Assembly: GCF_025642785.1 (NCBI RefSeq)
Contig: NZ_JANZKU010000001.1
Location: 333,950 to 397,949 of the forward strand
Direction: 5' to 3'
From: Pseudomonas sp. RIT-PI-AD
GTDB lineage: Bacteria; Pseudomonadota; Gammaproteobacteria; Pseudomonadales; Pseudomonadaceae
DNA: 64,000 nucleotides
Shown here: positions 1 through 7,430 of the stretch, piece after piece
How positions within the stretch are numbered: position 1 is the first letter of the stretch
Layout: the number at the start of each line of letters is the position of its first letter
Notes under the pieces: generated by a model
The model's database searches: none
Told to the model about the DNA's origin: nothing
Seen by the model: the letters and a program-made list of their open reading frames with translations, nothing else
Program-made: the position numbers and the translations under genes

Positions 1-367
1 ACTGGCGGGTCTGTTCGGCACTCAGGTGCGGCGCGCCGTGCATGATCTCGCTGGCGAACACCTTGGAGGCGTAGGGCAATTCCCGGGAAATGCGGATCTT
101 TGAGCGGATATAGGCGGTCAGCACGTCGGCCGGCCGTCCCGGCTGGTTGAACGGCGCGGAAGCTGCCAGCAAGGGCTCGACGATGCTCGCCAGCACCTCG
201 CGGTAGAGGTTTTCCTTGGACTTGAAGTAGTAGTAGACGTTGGGTTTCGGCAGACCCGCCTTGGCGGCGATATCGCTGGTCTTGCCGGCGGCGAAGCCTT
301 TGTCGGCGAATTCTTCGCTGGCCGCGCGCAGGATCAGCGCCTTGTTGCGCTCGCGAATGCTGGTCAC
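1..367 (-). CDS. TetR-family transcriptional regulator (partial, C-terminus beyond the window)
   Basis: The N-terminal 122 residues of a TetR-type repressor are present; the rest lies outside the left edge. The DNA-binding helix-turn-helix is clear around residues 25-50, with the family hallmark GLPKPNVYYYFKSKENLYREVL. The start is GTG at 367, because an ATG two bases upstream is out of frame and runs at once into a stop. The part of the ligand-binding domain that is visible (KIRISRELPYASKVFASEIMHGAP) resembles the RutR-like group of TetR regulators that sit near purine or pyrimidine catabolism genes in Pseudomonas. The ligand cannot be read from this fragment. Confidence 0.85.
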   Translation of the reverse strand, partial: MTSIRERNKALILRAASEEFADKGFAAGKTSDIAAKAGLPKPNVYYYFKSKENLYREVLASIVEPLLAASAPFNQPGRPADVLTAYIRSKIRISRELPYASKVFASEIMHGAPHLSAEQTRQ

Positions 368-369
368 AT

Positions 370-628
370 CGGTTCCTTGGGGCGCACCACAGGCGCGGAT
401 GGACGGCCGGGCATGGTAGCACCGGGCTCGCGCGCCTCTCAACTCGGCTGCCGAAGTAGCTCCAAGGCGTTTGCGGAGGGGCTTACAGCCTGCATGCAGG
501 CGCGCGGAACCAGGGCTCGGCTTCGGGGGAAGAAGCCTATTGGAGCAGGGAAGGCGAGAGGCGACGGGAGAGGGATGTAGCGTGCGCCACGCAACGGCGG
601 AAGACACCGTTGCGTGGCGTTGCGGAGC
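370..628. other. Intergenic region between the TetR gene and the HU gene
   Basis: No convincing coding sequence was found. The right end carries the inverted repeat annotated separately behind the HU gene. Confidence 0.5.
585..619 (-). terminator. Hairpin downstream of the HU gene
   Basis: Perfect 13-bp inverted repeat (585-597 and 607-619, 9-nt loop) starting 10 bp past the HU stop codon. On the minus strand it is not followed by a T tract, so it may stabilise the mRNA 3' end rather than act as a classical intrinsic terminator. Confidence 0.45.
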
Positions 629-907
629 TTAGTTGATCGCGTCGGACAGGGCTTTGGCCGGAACGAACTTCACCACTTTCTTGGCAGCGATCTCGATCGC
701 CTTGCCGGTCTGCGGGTTGCGACCGGTGCGGGCCGGACGCTCGCTGACTTTCAGCTTGCCGATGCCCGGCAGCGTCAGCTCGTTGCCGTTTTCCAGGGAG
801 TCGCTGACGATTTCGCTCAACTGTTCAAGGATGGCGCGCACATTAGCCTTTTGGGTGTCGGTCGCTTCGGCGATATCGCTGATCAGTTGGTCTTTGGTCA
901 ATGCCAT
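629..907 (-). CDS. HU-family DNA-binding protein
   Basis: 92 residues, the normal HU/IHF subunit size. HU proteins bend and compact DNA without strong sequence specificity and act in the nucleoid in replication, repair and transcription. The protein starts MALTKDQLISDIAEATD and carries the beta-arm signature ARTGRNPQTGKAIEI near residues 58-72, including the proline that intercalates into DNA. The start is ATG at 907 with GGAG upstream at good spacing; the same frame is open further upstream but shows no HU-like sequence there. It is a single-gene unit. It is related to HupA/HupB, but as Pseudomonas has several HU paralogues no symbol is given. Confidence 0.93.
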   Translation of the reverse strand: MALTKDQLISDIAEATDTQKANVRAILEQLSEIVSDSLENGNELTLPGIGKLKVSERPARTGRNPQTGKAIEIAAKKVVKFVPAKALSDAIN

Positions 908-1353
908 GGTGATGCTCCATTGAGTTGCTGATTGAGGCAGGCTCCTGGCCTGCGCGAATAAACGCATGCCGATCGTGGCGACATGCATGAATGGATAGCG
1001 ACAGCAGGATTCGCCAGAGCCAACGCCATTCTGGCTTGCCAGTTCAGAGCCCCGCGACGGCCCTTGGTTCAAGTCGGGCGCGCTGGCGATGCGGTTTTCC
1101 GTCGGCCGACCAGCCAGCGCGCGGTGGCGATGATCTGCGCACCGAACGGCCCGACACAACTATAGGAGGTGGGATGGTCATTCGACACGCGGGATCGTGC
1201 GAGGCGACGTATGAACATCGCGTGCCCGAACGGCGAGGGCGGCACGTTACCCATCTCGTCGCGCTTTGAACAGTCTTGACTATGCCGAGCGGTCGGGAAA
1301 CGCCCGGTGACGGCCCCAGAAGCCCGGGCCTGGTGCGTAAGTGCTTGAAGGAG
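908..1353. other. Intergenic region between the HU gene and the SRP RNA promoter
   Basis: About 450 bp without a clear gene. The left part must hold the HU promoter. The only other item of note is a short ORF at 1174 with a strong Shine-Dalgarno sequence, listed separately. Confidence 0.5.
1174..1269 (+). CDS. Possible 31-residue peptide
   Basis: ATG at 1174 is preceded by AGGAGG at 1164-1169, a near-perfect Shine-Dalgarno sequence but with only 4 bp of spacing. The frame reads MVIRHAGSCEATYEHRV and stops at 1269, about 85 bp before the SRP RNA promoter. No family is recognised and the composition is ordinary. It may be a real short peptide, a leader, or chance. Confidence 0.2.
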   Translation: MVIRHAGSCEATYEHRVPERRGRHVTHLVAL

Positions 1354-1381
1354 TTGTAACTTTGTCGCAAGCCGGTACAAT
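1354..1381 (+). promoter_or_regulatory. Sigma70-type promoter of the SRP RNA gene
   Basis: -35 TTGTAA (1354-1359), 16-bp spacer, -10 TACAAT (1376-1381). The predicted start near 1388 leaves a 5' leader of about 25 nt that includes the hairpin CCCGCTGTTCAGCGGG ahead of the mature RNA. In E. coli the 4.5S precursor also has a short 5' leader, which is removed by RNase P. Confidence 0.6.
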
Positions 1382-1413
1382 GGCGCGGCCCGCTGTTCAG
1401 CGGGCGTCGTTAT

Positions 1414-1523
1414 GGTGGCCCTATCGGTCCCCTCGCAACGATCAACCGTGAACCCGGTCAGGTCCGGAAGGAAGCAGCCGCAGCGGTGAAATCGTGTGCC
1501 GGGGTGTGGCTGATGGGGCCGCC
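1414..1523 (+). ncRNA. ffs: 4.5S RNA, signal recognition particle RNA (small bacterial type)
   Basis: The universally conserved SRP domain IV is present: GGTCAGGTCCGGAAGGAAGC starts at 1458 and is followed by AGCCGC, then CGTGTGCCGGG. This is the binding site for Ffh, the protein partner that targets nascent membrane proteins to FtsY and SecYEG. The ends were set by the terminal helix: GGTGGCCCTATC (1414-1425) pairs over 12 positions, with G-U pairs, with GATGGGGCCGCC (1512-1523). The length of about 110 nt matches the small gammaproteobacterial SRP RNA. The position a few kb upstream of dnaX is as in P. aeruginosa. Confidence 0.95.
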
Positions 1524-1719
1524 TCCATTTCAGCTCCGCGCTTTCCACTGCCTCTCGCCGAGTCTCGGTGCTCATGGGCGAAGGCTTTCGCATCGATCCA
1601 CTCAAGCAATCGCATCTACAGCCGGGCCATGAGCCATGGGCGGATAGCGATCGAATGCGTTTCGGTGGGAGGGAGAGGGAAGCTGGCCGAAGCCTGGGCA
1701 GGCTTCGGCGAATCGATCG

Positions 1720-1947
1720 TCAGGCGACCAGGGACTTCCTGGCGCGGGCGATGACTGTTTGCAGGCGTTCGGACGCCAGGTACTGGTCGGGATAGAGCCG
1801 CTCGGTGTGGCGGGCGATGCCGTGCTCGTTGACCAGAGTGAAGCTGAAGCTGCCTTTCCGCGTTTCCGCCAGGATGTGGCAGGTCAGGGGCGAGAAGGCC
1901 TGTGCGATTGCGCTCATGGCGACTTGGGCTTGTTGTTGAATGGACAT
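1720..1947 (-). CDS. Small conserved Pseudomonas protein, possibly DUF3509 type
   Basis: 75 residues starting MSIQQQAQVAMSAIAQAFSP and ending RLQTVIARARKSLVA. The start at 1947 was chosen because the longer open frame upstream does not look like a conserved protein start. There is no signal peptide, membrane segment or cysteine motif. The middle (SFSFTLVNEHGIARHTERLYPDQY) has the alternating pattern of a short beta-sheet domain followed by a C-terminal helix. Size and pattern recall the DUF3509 family of short Pseudomonas proteins of unknown function, but that link is from memory and is weak. Confidence 0.6.
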   Translation of the reverse strand: MSIQQQAQVAMSAIAQAFSPLTCHILAETRKGSFSFTLVNEHGIARHTERLYPDQYLASERLQTVIARARKSLVA

Positions 1948-2163
1948 GTTCGGTATTCCTACGAGAGTGTGGCGATGCGCCACGAAGCAAAGCGCTCCGA
2001 AGTCGCTATCCAAATGGATAGACGGAATGAGCCTTATCGGAACAAAGACAGCCTAGGAAGTTCCGCTGAGCGGTTTCTTCGACAGGTCGGTACGTGGGGT
2101 GGCAGGGCGATCCGGATAAGGTTCTAATCCAGGGGATGGCTCTGATCAATTTGCAGGGCGGTG
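1948..2163. other. Intergenic region
   Basis: About 215 bp between two minus-strand reading frames. It should hold the promoter of the small protein at 1720-1947. No repeat or gene was recognised. Confidence 0.4.
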
Positions 2164-2304
2164 TCAGAGTACGACTTCAAGCTCGGCGTTGGCGGAGCTG
2201 TCTTCAGAAGCGATCTGGACCATCGAGGCGACATCGTGGGATGTAATGCCGCATTGACTTTCAACTTGGTACGAACCCGGCCAATCTAACAGATCGACCG
2301 GCAT
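2164..2304 (-). CDS. Possible 46-residue ORF behind the S24 repressor
   Basis: A frame starting MPVDLLDWPGSYQVESQCG and ending ANAELEVVL follows the repressor stop by 26 bp on the same strand, with a weak AAGG about 9 bp upstream. It has no recognised family. It may be a small gene co-transcribed with the repressor, the remnant of a larger gene, or chance. Confidence 0.2.
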   Translation of the reverse strand: MPVDLLDWPGSYQVESQCGITSHDVASMVQIASEDSSANAELEVVL

Positions 2305-2330
2305 TCGCAAAGCCTTATGCGGAAACGGCT

Positions 2331-3071
2331 TCAACGGGCCAATGGCGGGCCGCGCCGGCGCCTGACGGTAGACCACCAGAATACCCAGCCGAGGATGCGG
2401 ATGCTGGCGGCCTGCTCGGCGTTGTAGAACTCGTCCGGATGCTCCTCCGAGTTTTCGCTGCGCAGCCGAAGGCCCCCGCCGGGCAGGCGATACAGGTATT
2501 TCACCCGCAACATGCCGTCGTGGTCGAAGGCATAGATTTCGCCATCGATGACATGGGTGGTGCCGCGATCGATACCGATGCCGGCCCCGTCCAGGATCAG
2601 ACGTTCCATGCTGTTGCCGGACACGATGGCGATTACCGCGTTCTCCGGTTCCACGCCCGCTTCGCGCAGGGTGGAGCGGGCCAGGCGGATCTTGCGGCCG
2701 GGCACTTCCAGCACCTGGGTGGAGCCACTTCCTGCGGACAATTCCACCTCCTTGAACAAGGGCAGCGTCACCTCGTCGTTTTCCAGGGGCGTGTCGCTGT
2801 CCCAGGGCGCGATCGAGCCGAACACGGTGGCGTCCGACGCCTTCGCCGGGGCATTCGGCAGCATCTGCCCCATACCGTTGGCCAGCCACAGCGGATCCAC
2901 GCCACAGGCGTAGGCGATGTTGGCCACGAACGAGGTCGAAGCCGACTTGCCCCGCTCCAGGTCGGAAATGGAGGTCTGGGTCATGCCGCAGCGCTTGGCC
3001 AGTTCGGTCTGATTGAGTCCAGCGTGGCGGCGGGCGGTTTTCAAGCGTTCTTTGAAGTCCATGCCGTTCAT
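2331..3071 (-). CDS. S24-family phage-type repressor (XRE helix-turn-helix plus LexA-like autoprotease)
   Basis: 246 residues. The N-terminal XRE helix-turn-helix spans about residues 5-60 (LKTARRHAGLNQTELAKRCG, SISDLERGK). The C-terminal half is a LexA/CI-type self-cleaving peptidase: candidate cleavage bond Ala113-Gly114 in LSAGSGS, nucleophile Ser154 in SGNSME, general base Lys191 in LRVKYLYR. The Ser-Lys distance of 37 equals that of LexA. Such repressors (CI, PrtR, AlpR) bind operators until RecA filaments trigger self-cleavage after DNA damage. It is divergent from a short ORF and a holin, across a region with palindromic GGGTAT repeats. A second in-frame ATG lies at 3062. It resembles PrtR of pyocin clusters and AlpR of the P. 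aeruginosa lysis programme. Confidence 0.88.
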   Translation of the reverse strand: MNGMDFKERLKTARRHAGLNQTELAKRCGMTQTSISDLERGKSASTSFVANIAYACGVDPLWLANGMGQMLPNAPAKASDATVFGSIAPWDSDTPLENDEVTLPLFKEVELSAGSGSTQVLEVPGRKIRLARSTLREAGVEPENAVIAIVSGNSMERLILDGAGIGIDRGTTHVIDGEIYAFDHDGMLRVKYLYRLPGGGLRLRSENSEEHPDEFYNAEQAASIRILGWVFWWSTVRRRRGPPLAR

Positions 3072-3076
3072 CTTAC

Positions 3077-3127
3077 GGGTATACCTATGTCATTGCAAAT
3101 GGGTATTCCTTTAAAATACCCTATAAG
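3077..3127. promoter_or_regulatory. Candidate operator/promoter region of the S24 repressor
   Basis: The divergent gap holds GGGTAT at 3077-3082 and a dyad GGGTATT (3101-3107) / AATACCC (3115-3121). A TATAAG (3122-3127) next to the dyad could be the -10 of the rightward transcript. Repeated half-sites between a CI-like repressor and the genes it faces are the usual operator arrangement. The link to this repressor is inferred from position. Confidence 0.55.
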
Positions 3128-3151
3128 TGTTCCTTTATGGGAGGGAATCCA

Positions 3152-3367
3152 ATGAAAACCTTTAATGGACTGCTCGTATCCAGCGAATTCCGGACGGCTC
3201 TGGTTCTTGTACTCGGGCCTCGCCAGGCCGAATGCGAAATTGCTCGTCACCGCTTCAAGTCGAACCGTCTCGAGCGCACGCACATGTCGTCCGGATGCTT
3301 GGGCGCGCCCAGGGGGCGGAGAGCTCCGCCGTATCCACTCTGCCGCCGTCAACGGCACTTTCGCTGA
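3152..3367 (+). CDS. Short ORF between repressor and holin, unknown
   Basis: 71 residues starting MKTFNGLLVSSEFRTALVLV, with GGGAGG at 3139-3144 ahead of the ATG. It is the first frame downstream of the candidate operator. The C-terminal half is rich in Arg, Pro and Gly (APRGRRAPPYPLC) and does not look like a folded domain, so the reading frame may be degraded or not translated. In P. aeruginosa pyocin clusters a small zinc-finger regulator sits at the equivalent place, but the four-cysteine finger is not present here. Confidence 0.35.
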   Translation: MKTFNGLLVSSEFRTALVLVLGPRQAECEIARHRFKSNRLERTHMSSGCLGAPRGRRAPPYPLCRRQRHFR

Positions 3368-3377
3368 GGTCAGGATC

Positions 3378-3695
3378 ATGTTCGGTACAGACCCTCTGGT
3401 ATGGGTGGCGCTCTGGCACGCCCTGTCGATCTCGGCGATCTGGCAAGGCGCGATCATGGCCAGCGTCGTCGCTGTCTTGCGGGTGCTCTACGATGGCAAG
3501 GAAAGGCGATGGACCCGAATCCTCCTCGAAGCACTGATCTGCGGAGCCTTGAGCCGCAGCGCGTCGAGCCTGATCGAGTACATGTCCTGGCCGGCGAGCG
3601 TCGCGGTCGCGATGGGCGGGGCCATCGGCTTCCTGGGCGTCAGCAGCATTCGCGACCTGTTGTCGAGGTGGGCCGGCAGGCGCGCCGACCAATGA
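3378..3695 (+). CDS. Phage holin family protein
   Basis: 105 residues, start ATG at 3378 behind GAGG. Hydrophobic segments lie near residues 8-32, 48-62 and 70-90. The pattern of RILLEALICGALSRSASS followed by VAVAMGGAIGFLGVSSIRDL and a basic C-terminus (RWAGRRADQ) is that of the small phage holins found in P2-like phages and pyocin clusters (LydA/HP1-type). Holins form inner-membrane lesions that release an endolysin. No endolysin, spanin or tail gene follows, so this is an orphan holin under a phage-type repressor. Confidence 0.7.
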   Translation: MFGTDPLVWVALWHALSISAIWQGAIMASVVAVLRVLYDGKERRWTRILLEALICGALSRSASSLIEYMSWPASVAVAMGGAIGFLGVSSIRDLLSRWAGRRADQ

Positions 3696-4088
3696 TGCGG
3701 ATCGCCCGAGAAAACGCGAGCGCTTATAAAGAGAAGGCTGGCCGCGATGGCCAGCCGTTCTCCCAGCGAATGCCGGGTGAGTGATGAGTCGAGCCTCGAT
3801 AGGCGGCTTATTTCCGGGAAGGCCGATCCAGCTTGACGACCCTCATCGATAGGTTCTGCCGACAGCGAGTTCGCGCGCGCATCCTTGCCTGAAGGGCCTC
3901 GCCAATCGCTCCGTATCCCGCGACCCCACCCGCCGCCACGAGGATGGAAGCCTCGGACTGCTGTGATAGAGTGTGCCCGCCCCGAGTCGGCGGCTGGCGT
4001 CGCCGGCGAGATGCCCGGGCGGACGTCGCCACTCCGGTTCGCCTGGCGACATCGGTCGATTTTCTTTCTCCTGTTGCGTTGGTTCTCG
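3696..4088. other. Intergenic region between the holin and dnaX
   Basis: About 390 bp. A 30-codon frame (3692-3784) overlaps the holin stop as ATGA but shows no family. A stem-loop at 3736-3756 is listed separately. The right half must contain the dnaX promoter; the dnaX frame is open upstream to 3885 but that part has no DnaX-like sequence. Confidence 0.5.
3731..3763 (+). terminator. Stem-loop downstream of the holin
   Basis: GGCTGGCC (3736-3743) and GGCCAGCC (3749-3756) form an 8-bp stem with a 5-nt loop. Flanking GAGAA and TTCTC can extend it. Only a short pyrimidine stretch follows (GTTCTCCC). Confidence 0.45.
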
Positions 4089-6194
4089 ATGAGTTATCAA
4101 GTCCTTGCTCGTAAATGGCGTCCCCGCTCGTTCCGCGAAATGGTCGGGCAAACGCACGTGCTCAAGGCTTTGATCAACGCACTGGACAACCAGCGCCTGC
4201 ACCATGCCTACCTGTTCACCGGCACCCGCGGCGTGGGCAAGACCACCATCGCGCGGATTCTCGCCAAGTGCCTGAACTGCGAGACGGGGATCAGTTCCAC
4301 CCCCTGTGGCGCCTGCTCGGTGTGCCGGGAAATCGACGAAGGGCGCTTCGTCGACCTGATCGAGGTCGATGCCGCCAGCCGTACCAAGGTGGAGGACACC
4401 CGCGAGCTGCTGGATAACGTGCAATACGCCCCCAGCCGCGGCCGCTACAAGGTCTACCTGATCGACGAAGTGCACATGCTTTCCACGCACTCGTTCAACG
4501 CGCTGCTGAAGACCCTCGAAGAGCCGCCGCCGCACGTCAAGTTTCTCCTCGCCACCACCGATCCGCAGAAACTGCCGGTCACCATTCTTTCGCGCTGCCT
4601 GCAGTTTTCCTTGAAGAACATGCCGCCGGAGCGGGTGGTCGAGCACCTCGCCCATGTGTTGGCTGCCGAGAGCGTGCCGTTCGAGGACGACGCCCTGTGG
4701 CTGCTCGGGCGTGCCGCCGATGGGTCCATGCGCGACGCCATGAGCCTGACCGACCAGGCCATCGCCTTCGGCGAGGGCAAGGTCCTGGCCGCCGACGTGC
4801 GCGCCATGCTGGGTACCCTCGATCACGGCCAGGTCTACGGTGTGCTGCACGCGTTGCTGGAAAGCGACGCCCGCGCCTTGCTCGAAGCCGTGCGCCACCT
4901 GGCCGAGCAGGGGCCCGACTGGTCCGGCGTGCTGACCGAAATGCTCAATGTGCTGCACCGCGTGGCGATCGCCCAGGTGCTGCCGGACGCCGTGGACAAC
5001 GGTCAGGGCGATCGCGACCGGGTCCTGGCGCTGGCCCAGGCCTTGCCGGCGGAGGACGTGCAGTTCTACTACCAGATGGGCCTGATCGGCCGCCGGGACT
5101 TGCCACTGGCGCCGGACCCGCGGGGCGGCTTCGAGATGGCGCTGCTGCGCATGCTGGCGTTCCGCCCGGCGGATGCCGACGGCGCGCCGGGATCGCCTTT
5201 AAAGAATCTGGGGATCAGCGGCGCCACGGCTGATTCCTCTTCCCCAGTGGCCGCGCCAGCACTCGCGGCGCCTCAGGCTCCCGCGGCGACGGTTGCCGCC
5301 GAACCGCGTGTTGCGGTTGCCGATGGATCGGAAAGCGTGGTCCCGGCTGTCGCGCCGTCGACTCCAGTGGTTTCCGCGGAGCGTTCGACCGAGGGCGCGC
5401 AGGTTCAGGTCGCATCCCCGGAACCGGAACCGGAACCGGAACCGGAACCGGAACCGGAACCGGAACCGGAACCGGAACCGGAACCGGTGCTGGATCTGCC
5501 TTGGGAGGAATCCACGGCAGCCGAGGTCGTCGCCGCCGTGGTCGAGGTGGAGTCCACACCCGAACCCGAACCCGAACCCGAACCCGAACCCGAACCCGAA
5601 CCCGAGCTGCTCTCGGAGGCCGAACAGGCGATCGCGGCGGTCTCCACCGTGTTGACGGTCCCGATCGACGATGACGACGAGCCGCCACCGGCGGACGATC
5701 AATATTACGAGACGGACGGCGAGGCCTTCGCCTATGGCCTGGAGCCGGAAGAGCAGCCGGAAGCCGAGCCGGTGCCGGAGACCTTGCCGGCCGTGGCCCC
5801 GGCCACCGGGTTGGCGGCCGAATGGCTGGAGCTGTTCCCGCGCCTGGGGATTTCCGGGATGACCGGCAGCATCGCTGCCAACTGCACCCTGATCGCCGTC
5901 GACGGCGATGAATGGCTGCTGCACCTGGACCCGGCGCAGAGCGCCCTGTTCAACGCGACCCAGCAGCGGCGCTTGAACGACGCGCTGAACCAGCACCTCG
6001 GGCGCACCCTCAAACTGCGGGTCGAGATCGTCAAGCCCGAGCAAGAAACACCGGCGCAGGCCGCCGCGCGTCGCCGTGCATTGCGCCAGCGCGAGGCGGA
6101 GCAGGCGATCGCCGCCGATCCCCTGGTACAGAAAATGATCGAACAATTCGCCGCGGTGGTCCGCGCCGATACCATTGAACCCTTGGAACGTTGA
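4089..6194 (+). CDS. dnaX: DNA polymerase III subunit tau/gamma
   Basis: 701 residues. DnaX is the ATPase of the clamp loader that puts the beta clamp on DNA and, as tau, holds the core polymerases together. The ATPase domain shows Walker A GTRGVGKT (45-52), the zinc-binding cysteines Cys64, Cys73, Cys76 and Cys79, DEVH (126-129) and the arginine-finger motif SRC near 168-170. The start at 4089 gives [15 protein letters not shown], the normal DnaX N-terminus. The linker holds two pure Pro-Glu runs: eleven CCGGAA units at 5418-5483 and eight CCCGAA/G units at 5559-5606. The C-terminal tau domain ([20 protein letters not shown] onward) is intact. No obvious A-AAA-AAG slippery site for making gamma was seen. 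ybaB follows 10 bp downstream. Confidence 0.97.
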   Translation: MSYQVLARKWRPRSFREMVGQTHVLKALINALDNQRLHHAYLFTGTRGVGKTTIARILAKCLNCETGISSTPCGACSVCREIDEGRFVDLIEVDAASRTKVEDTRELLDNVQYAPSRGRYKVYLIDEVHMLSTHSFNALLKTLEEPPPHVKFLLATTDPQKLPVTILSRCLQFSLKNMPPERVVEHLAHVLAAESVPFEDDALWLLGRAADGSMRDAMSLTDQAIAFGEGKVLAADVRAMLGTLDHGQVYGVLHALLESDARALLEAVRHLAEQGPDWSGVLTEMLNVLHRVAIAQVLPDAVDNGQGDRDRVLALAQALPAEDVQFYYQMGLIGRRDLPLAPDPRGGFEMALLRMLAFRPADADGAPGSPLKNLGISGATADSSSPVAAPALAAPQAPAATVAAEPRVAVADGSESVVPAVAPSTPVVSAERSTEGAQVQVASPEPEPEPEPEPEPEPEPEPEPEPVLDLPWEESTAAEVVAAVVEVESTPEPEPEPEPEPEPEPELLSEAEQAIAAVSTVLTVPIDDDDEPPPADDQYYETDGEAFAYGLEPEEQPEAEPVPETLPAVAPATGLAAEWLELFPRLGISGMTGSIAANCTLIAVDGDEWLLHLDPAQSALFNATQQRRLNDALNQHLGRTLKLRVEIVKPEQETPAQAAARRRALRQREAEQAIAADPLVQKMIEQFAAVVRADTIEPLER
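5418..5486 (+). repeat. Hexanucleotide tandem repeat (CCGGAA)n inside dnaX
   Basis: Eleven consecutive copies of CCGGAA in frame, encoding Pro-Glu dipeptides in the DnaX linker. The repeat is perfect, so slippage could change copy number in steps of two residues without breaking the frame. Confidence 0.95.
5559..5606 (+). repeat. Second hexanucleotide tandem repeat (CCCGAA)n inside dnaX
   Basis: Eight copies, the last ending GAG, again encoding Pro-Glu. The block uses CCC for proline where the first uses CCG throughout, so the two arrays probably expanded independently. Confidence 0.95.
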
Positions 6195-6204
6195 GGAATT
6201 CACC

Positions 6205-6531
6205 ATGATGAAGGGCGGTATGGCTGGCTTGATGAAGCAGGCCCAGCAAATGCAGGAAAAGATGCAGAAGATGCAGGAAGAGCTGGCCAATGCTGAAATC
6301 ACCGGTCAATCCGGTGCGGGCCTGGTCACGGTGGTGATGAACGGGCGCCACGACGTCAAGCGCGTCAGCCTGGACGACAGCCTGATGCAGGAGGAGAAGG
6401 AAATCCTCGAAGACCTGATCGCCGCCGCGATGAACGATGCGGTGCGCAAGATCGAACAGAACAGCCAGGAAAAAATGTCCGGGATGACCGCCGGCATGCA
6501 ACTGCCGCCCGGCTTCAAGATGCCTTTCTGA
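6205..6531 (+). CDS. ybaB: YbaB/EbfC-family nucleoid-associated protein
   Basis: 108 residues, a small dimeric DNA-binding protein linked to nucleoid organisation and, through its neighbour recR, to recombination repair. The N-terminal helix [20 protein letters not shown] and the core [18 protein letters not shown] are diagnostic. ATG at 6205 follows GAGGAATT; a second ATG at 6208 is possible. It lies 10 bp behind dnaX and 110 bp ahead of recR, the conserved dnaX-ybaB-recR order. Confidence 0.96.
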   Translation: MMKGGMAGLMKQAQQMQEKMQKMQEELANAEITGQSGAGLVTVVMNGRHDVKRVSLDDSLMQEEKEILEDLIAAAMNDAVRKIEQNSQEKMSGMTAGMQLPPGFKMPF

Positions 6532-6641
6532 TGGTCGTCGGCTCCAGGGCGGTTCGCCGTCCTGGAACGGCTCGGCGCCCCCCTTGGGTTGCCGGCGCTT
6601 GGCGCCCTGTTCCGACTCACTTCGTCATCCGGTAGCCCCCC

Positions 6642-7241
6642 ATGAGCTTCAGCCCGTTGATCCGTCAATTGATCGATGCCTTGCGCATACTGCCGGGTGT
6701 GGGGCAGAAAACCGCCCAACGCATGGCACTGCAGATGCTCGAGCGTGATCGCAGCGGCGGCTTGCGTTTGGCCCAGGCGTTGAGCCAGGCCATGGAAGGC
6801 GTCGGCCATTGCCAGCGCTGCCGGACCCTCAGCGAGGATGCCTTGTGCCCGCAGTGCGCCGATCCGCGCCGGGACGACTCGCTGTTGTGCGTCGTGGAAG
6901 GTCCGCTGGACGTGTTCGCCGTCGAGCAGACCGGGTATCGCGGTCGCTATTTCGTGCTCAAGGGCCACCTGTCGCCCCTGGACGGGCTCGGTCCCGACGC
7001 CATCGGAATCCCCGAGCTGATGCAGCGCATCGAGGAGGGTGCCTTCGGCGAGGTCATTCTCGCCACCAACCCGACCGTGGAGGGGGAGGCCACCGCGCAT
7101 TACATCGCGCAACTGCTGGCGGCGAAGTCCCTGGTGGCCTCGCGGATCGCGCACGGCGTGCCGCTGGGCGGCGAACTGGAGCTGGTGGATGGCGGCACCC
7201 TGGCCCACGCGCTCGCGGGGCGGCGCCCCATCGGCCTCTAA
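6642..7241 (+). CDS. recR: Recombination protein RecR
   Basis: 199 residues, the standard RecR length. With RecF and RecO it helps load RecA on SSB-covered gaps. The order is: N-terminal helix-hairpin-helix ([16 protein letters not shown], 16-31), a four-cysteine zinc finger (CQRCRTL...CPQC, near 57-72), the Toprim domain ([30 protein letters not shown]), and the C-terminal Walker-B-like end ([16 protein letters not shown]). The start ATG at 6642 gives [15 protein letters not shown], as in other pseudomonads. Confidence 0.97.
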   Translation: MSFSPLIRQLIDALRILPGVGQKTAQRMALQMLERDRSGGLRLAQALSQAMEGVGHCQRCRTLSEDALCPQCADPRRDDSLLCVVEGPLDVFAVEQTGYRGRYFVLKGHLSPLDGLGPDAIGIPELMQRIEEGAFGEVILATNPTVEGEATAHYIAQLLAAKSLVASRIAHGVPLGGELELVDGGTLAHALAGRRPIGL

Positions 7242-7376
7242 GGGTCGTTCCGACAGGTCTCCTCGCGGCGTTTTTCCGGTGTGGGGTTACGTCCATGGCC
7301 TTGCCGCCACCCAACTTCTCCAGTCGCTGCCATCGCCGCGTGGGCGCGCCGTAGCGCGCAAGCTGCCGGGCGTCCC

Positions 7377-7405
7377 TTGAAAACCAAGCAAGCGCTCGGT
7401 ATGAT
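7377..7405 (+). promoter_or_regulatory. Sigma70 promoter of the acyl-CoA dehydrogenase gene
   Basis: TTGAAA (7377-7382), 17-bp spacer, TATGAT (7400-7405). The implied start near 7412 leaves a leader of about 19 nt with GGAG at 7416-7419 before ATG 7431. This favours ATG 7431 over the earlier in-frame ATG at 7401, which lies inside the -10 box. Confidence 0.65.
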
Positions 7406-7430
7406 CGCGAAAAACGGAGCGCGCGTCGCC

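Noticed and set aside
2164..2889. Longer minus-strand frame overlapping the S24 repressor
   Set aside because: It is out of frame with a clear repressor; only its last 46 codons beyond the repressor could be a separate gene, listed at low confidence.
5418..5606. Tandem repeats considered as a CRISPR-like array
   Set aside because: Six-base units without spacers, in frame inside dnaX; no cas genes in the window.
5199..6302. Minus-strand frame with Phe-Arg/Gly-Phe repeats opposite dnaX
   Set aside because: The repeats are the reverse complement of the Pro-Glu codons of dnaX.
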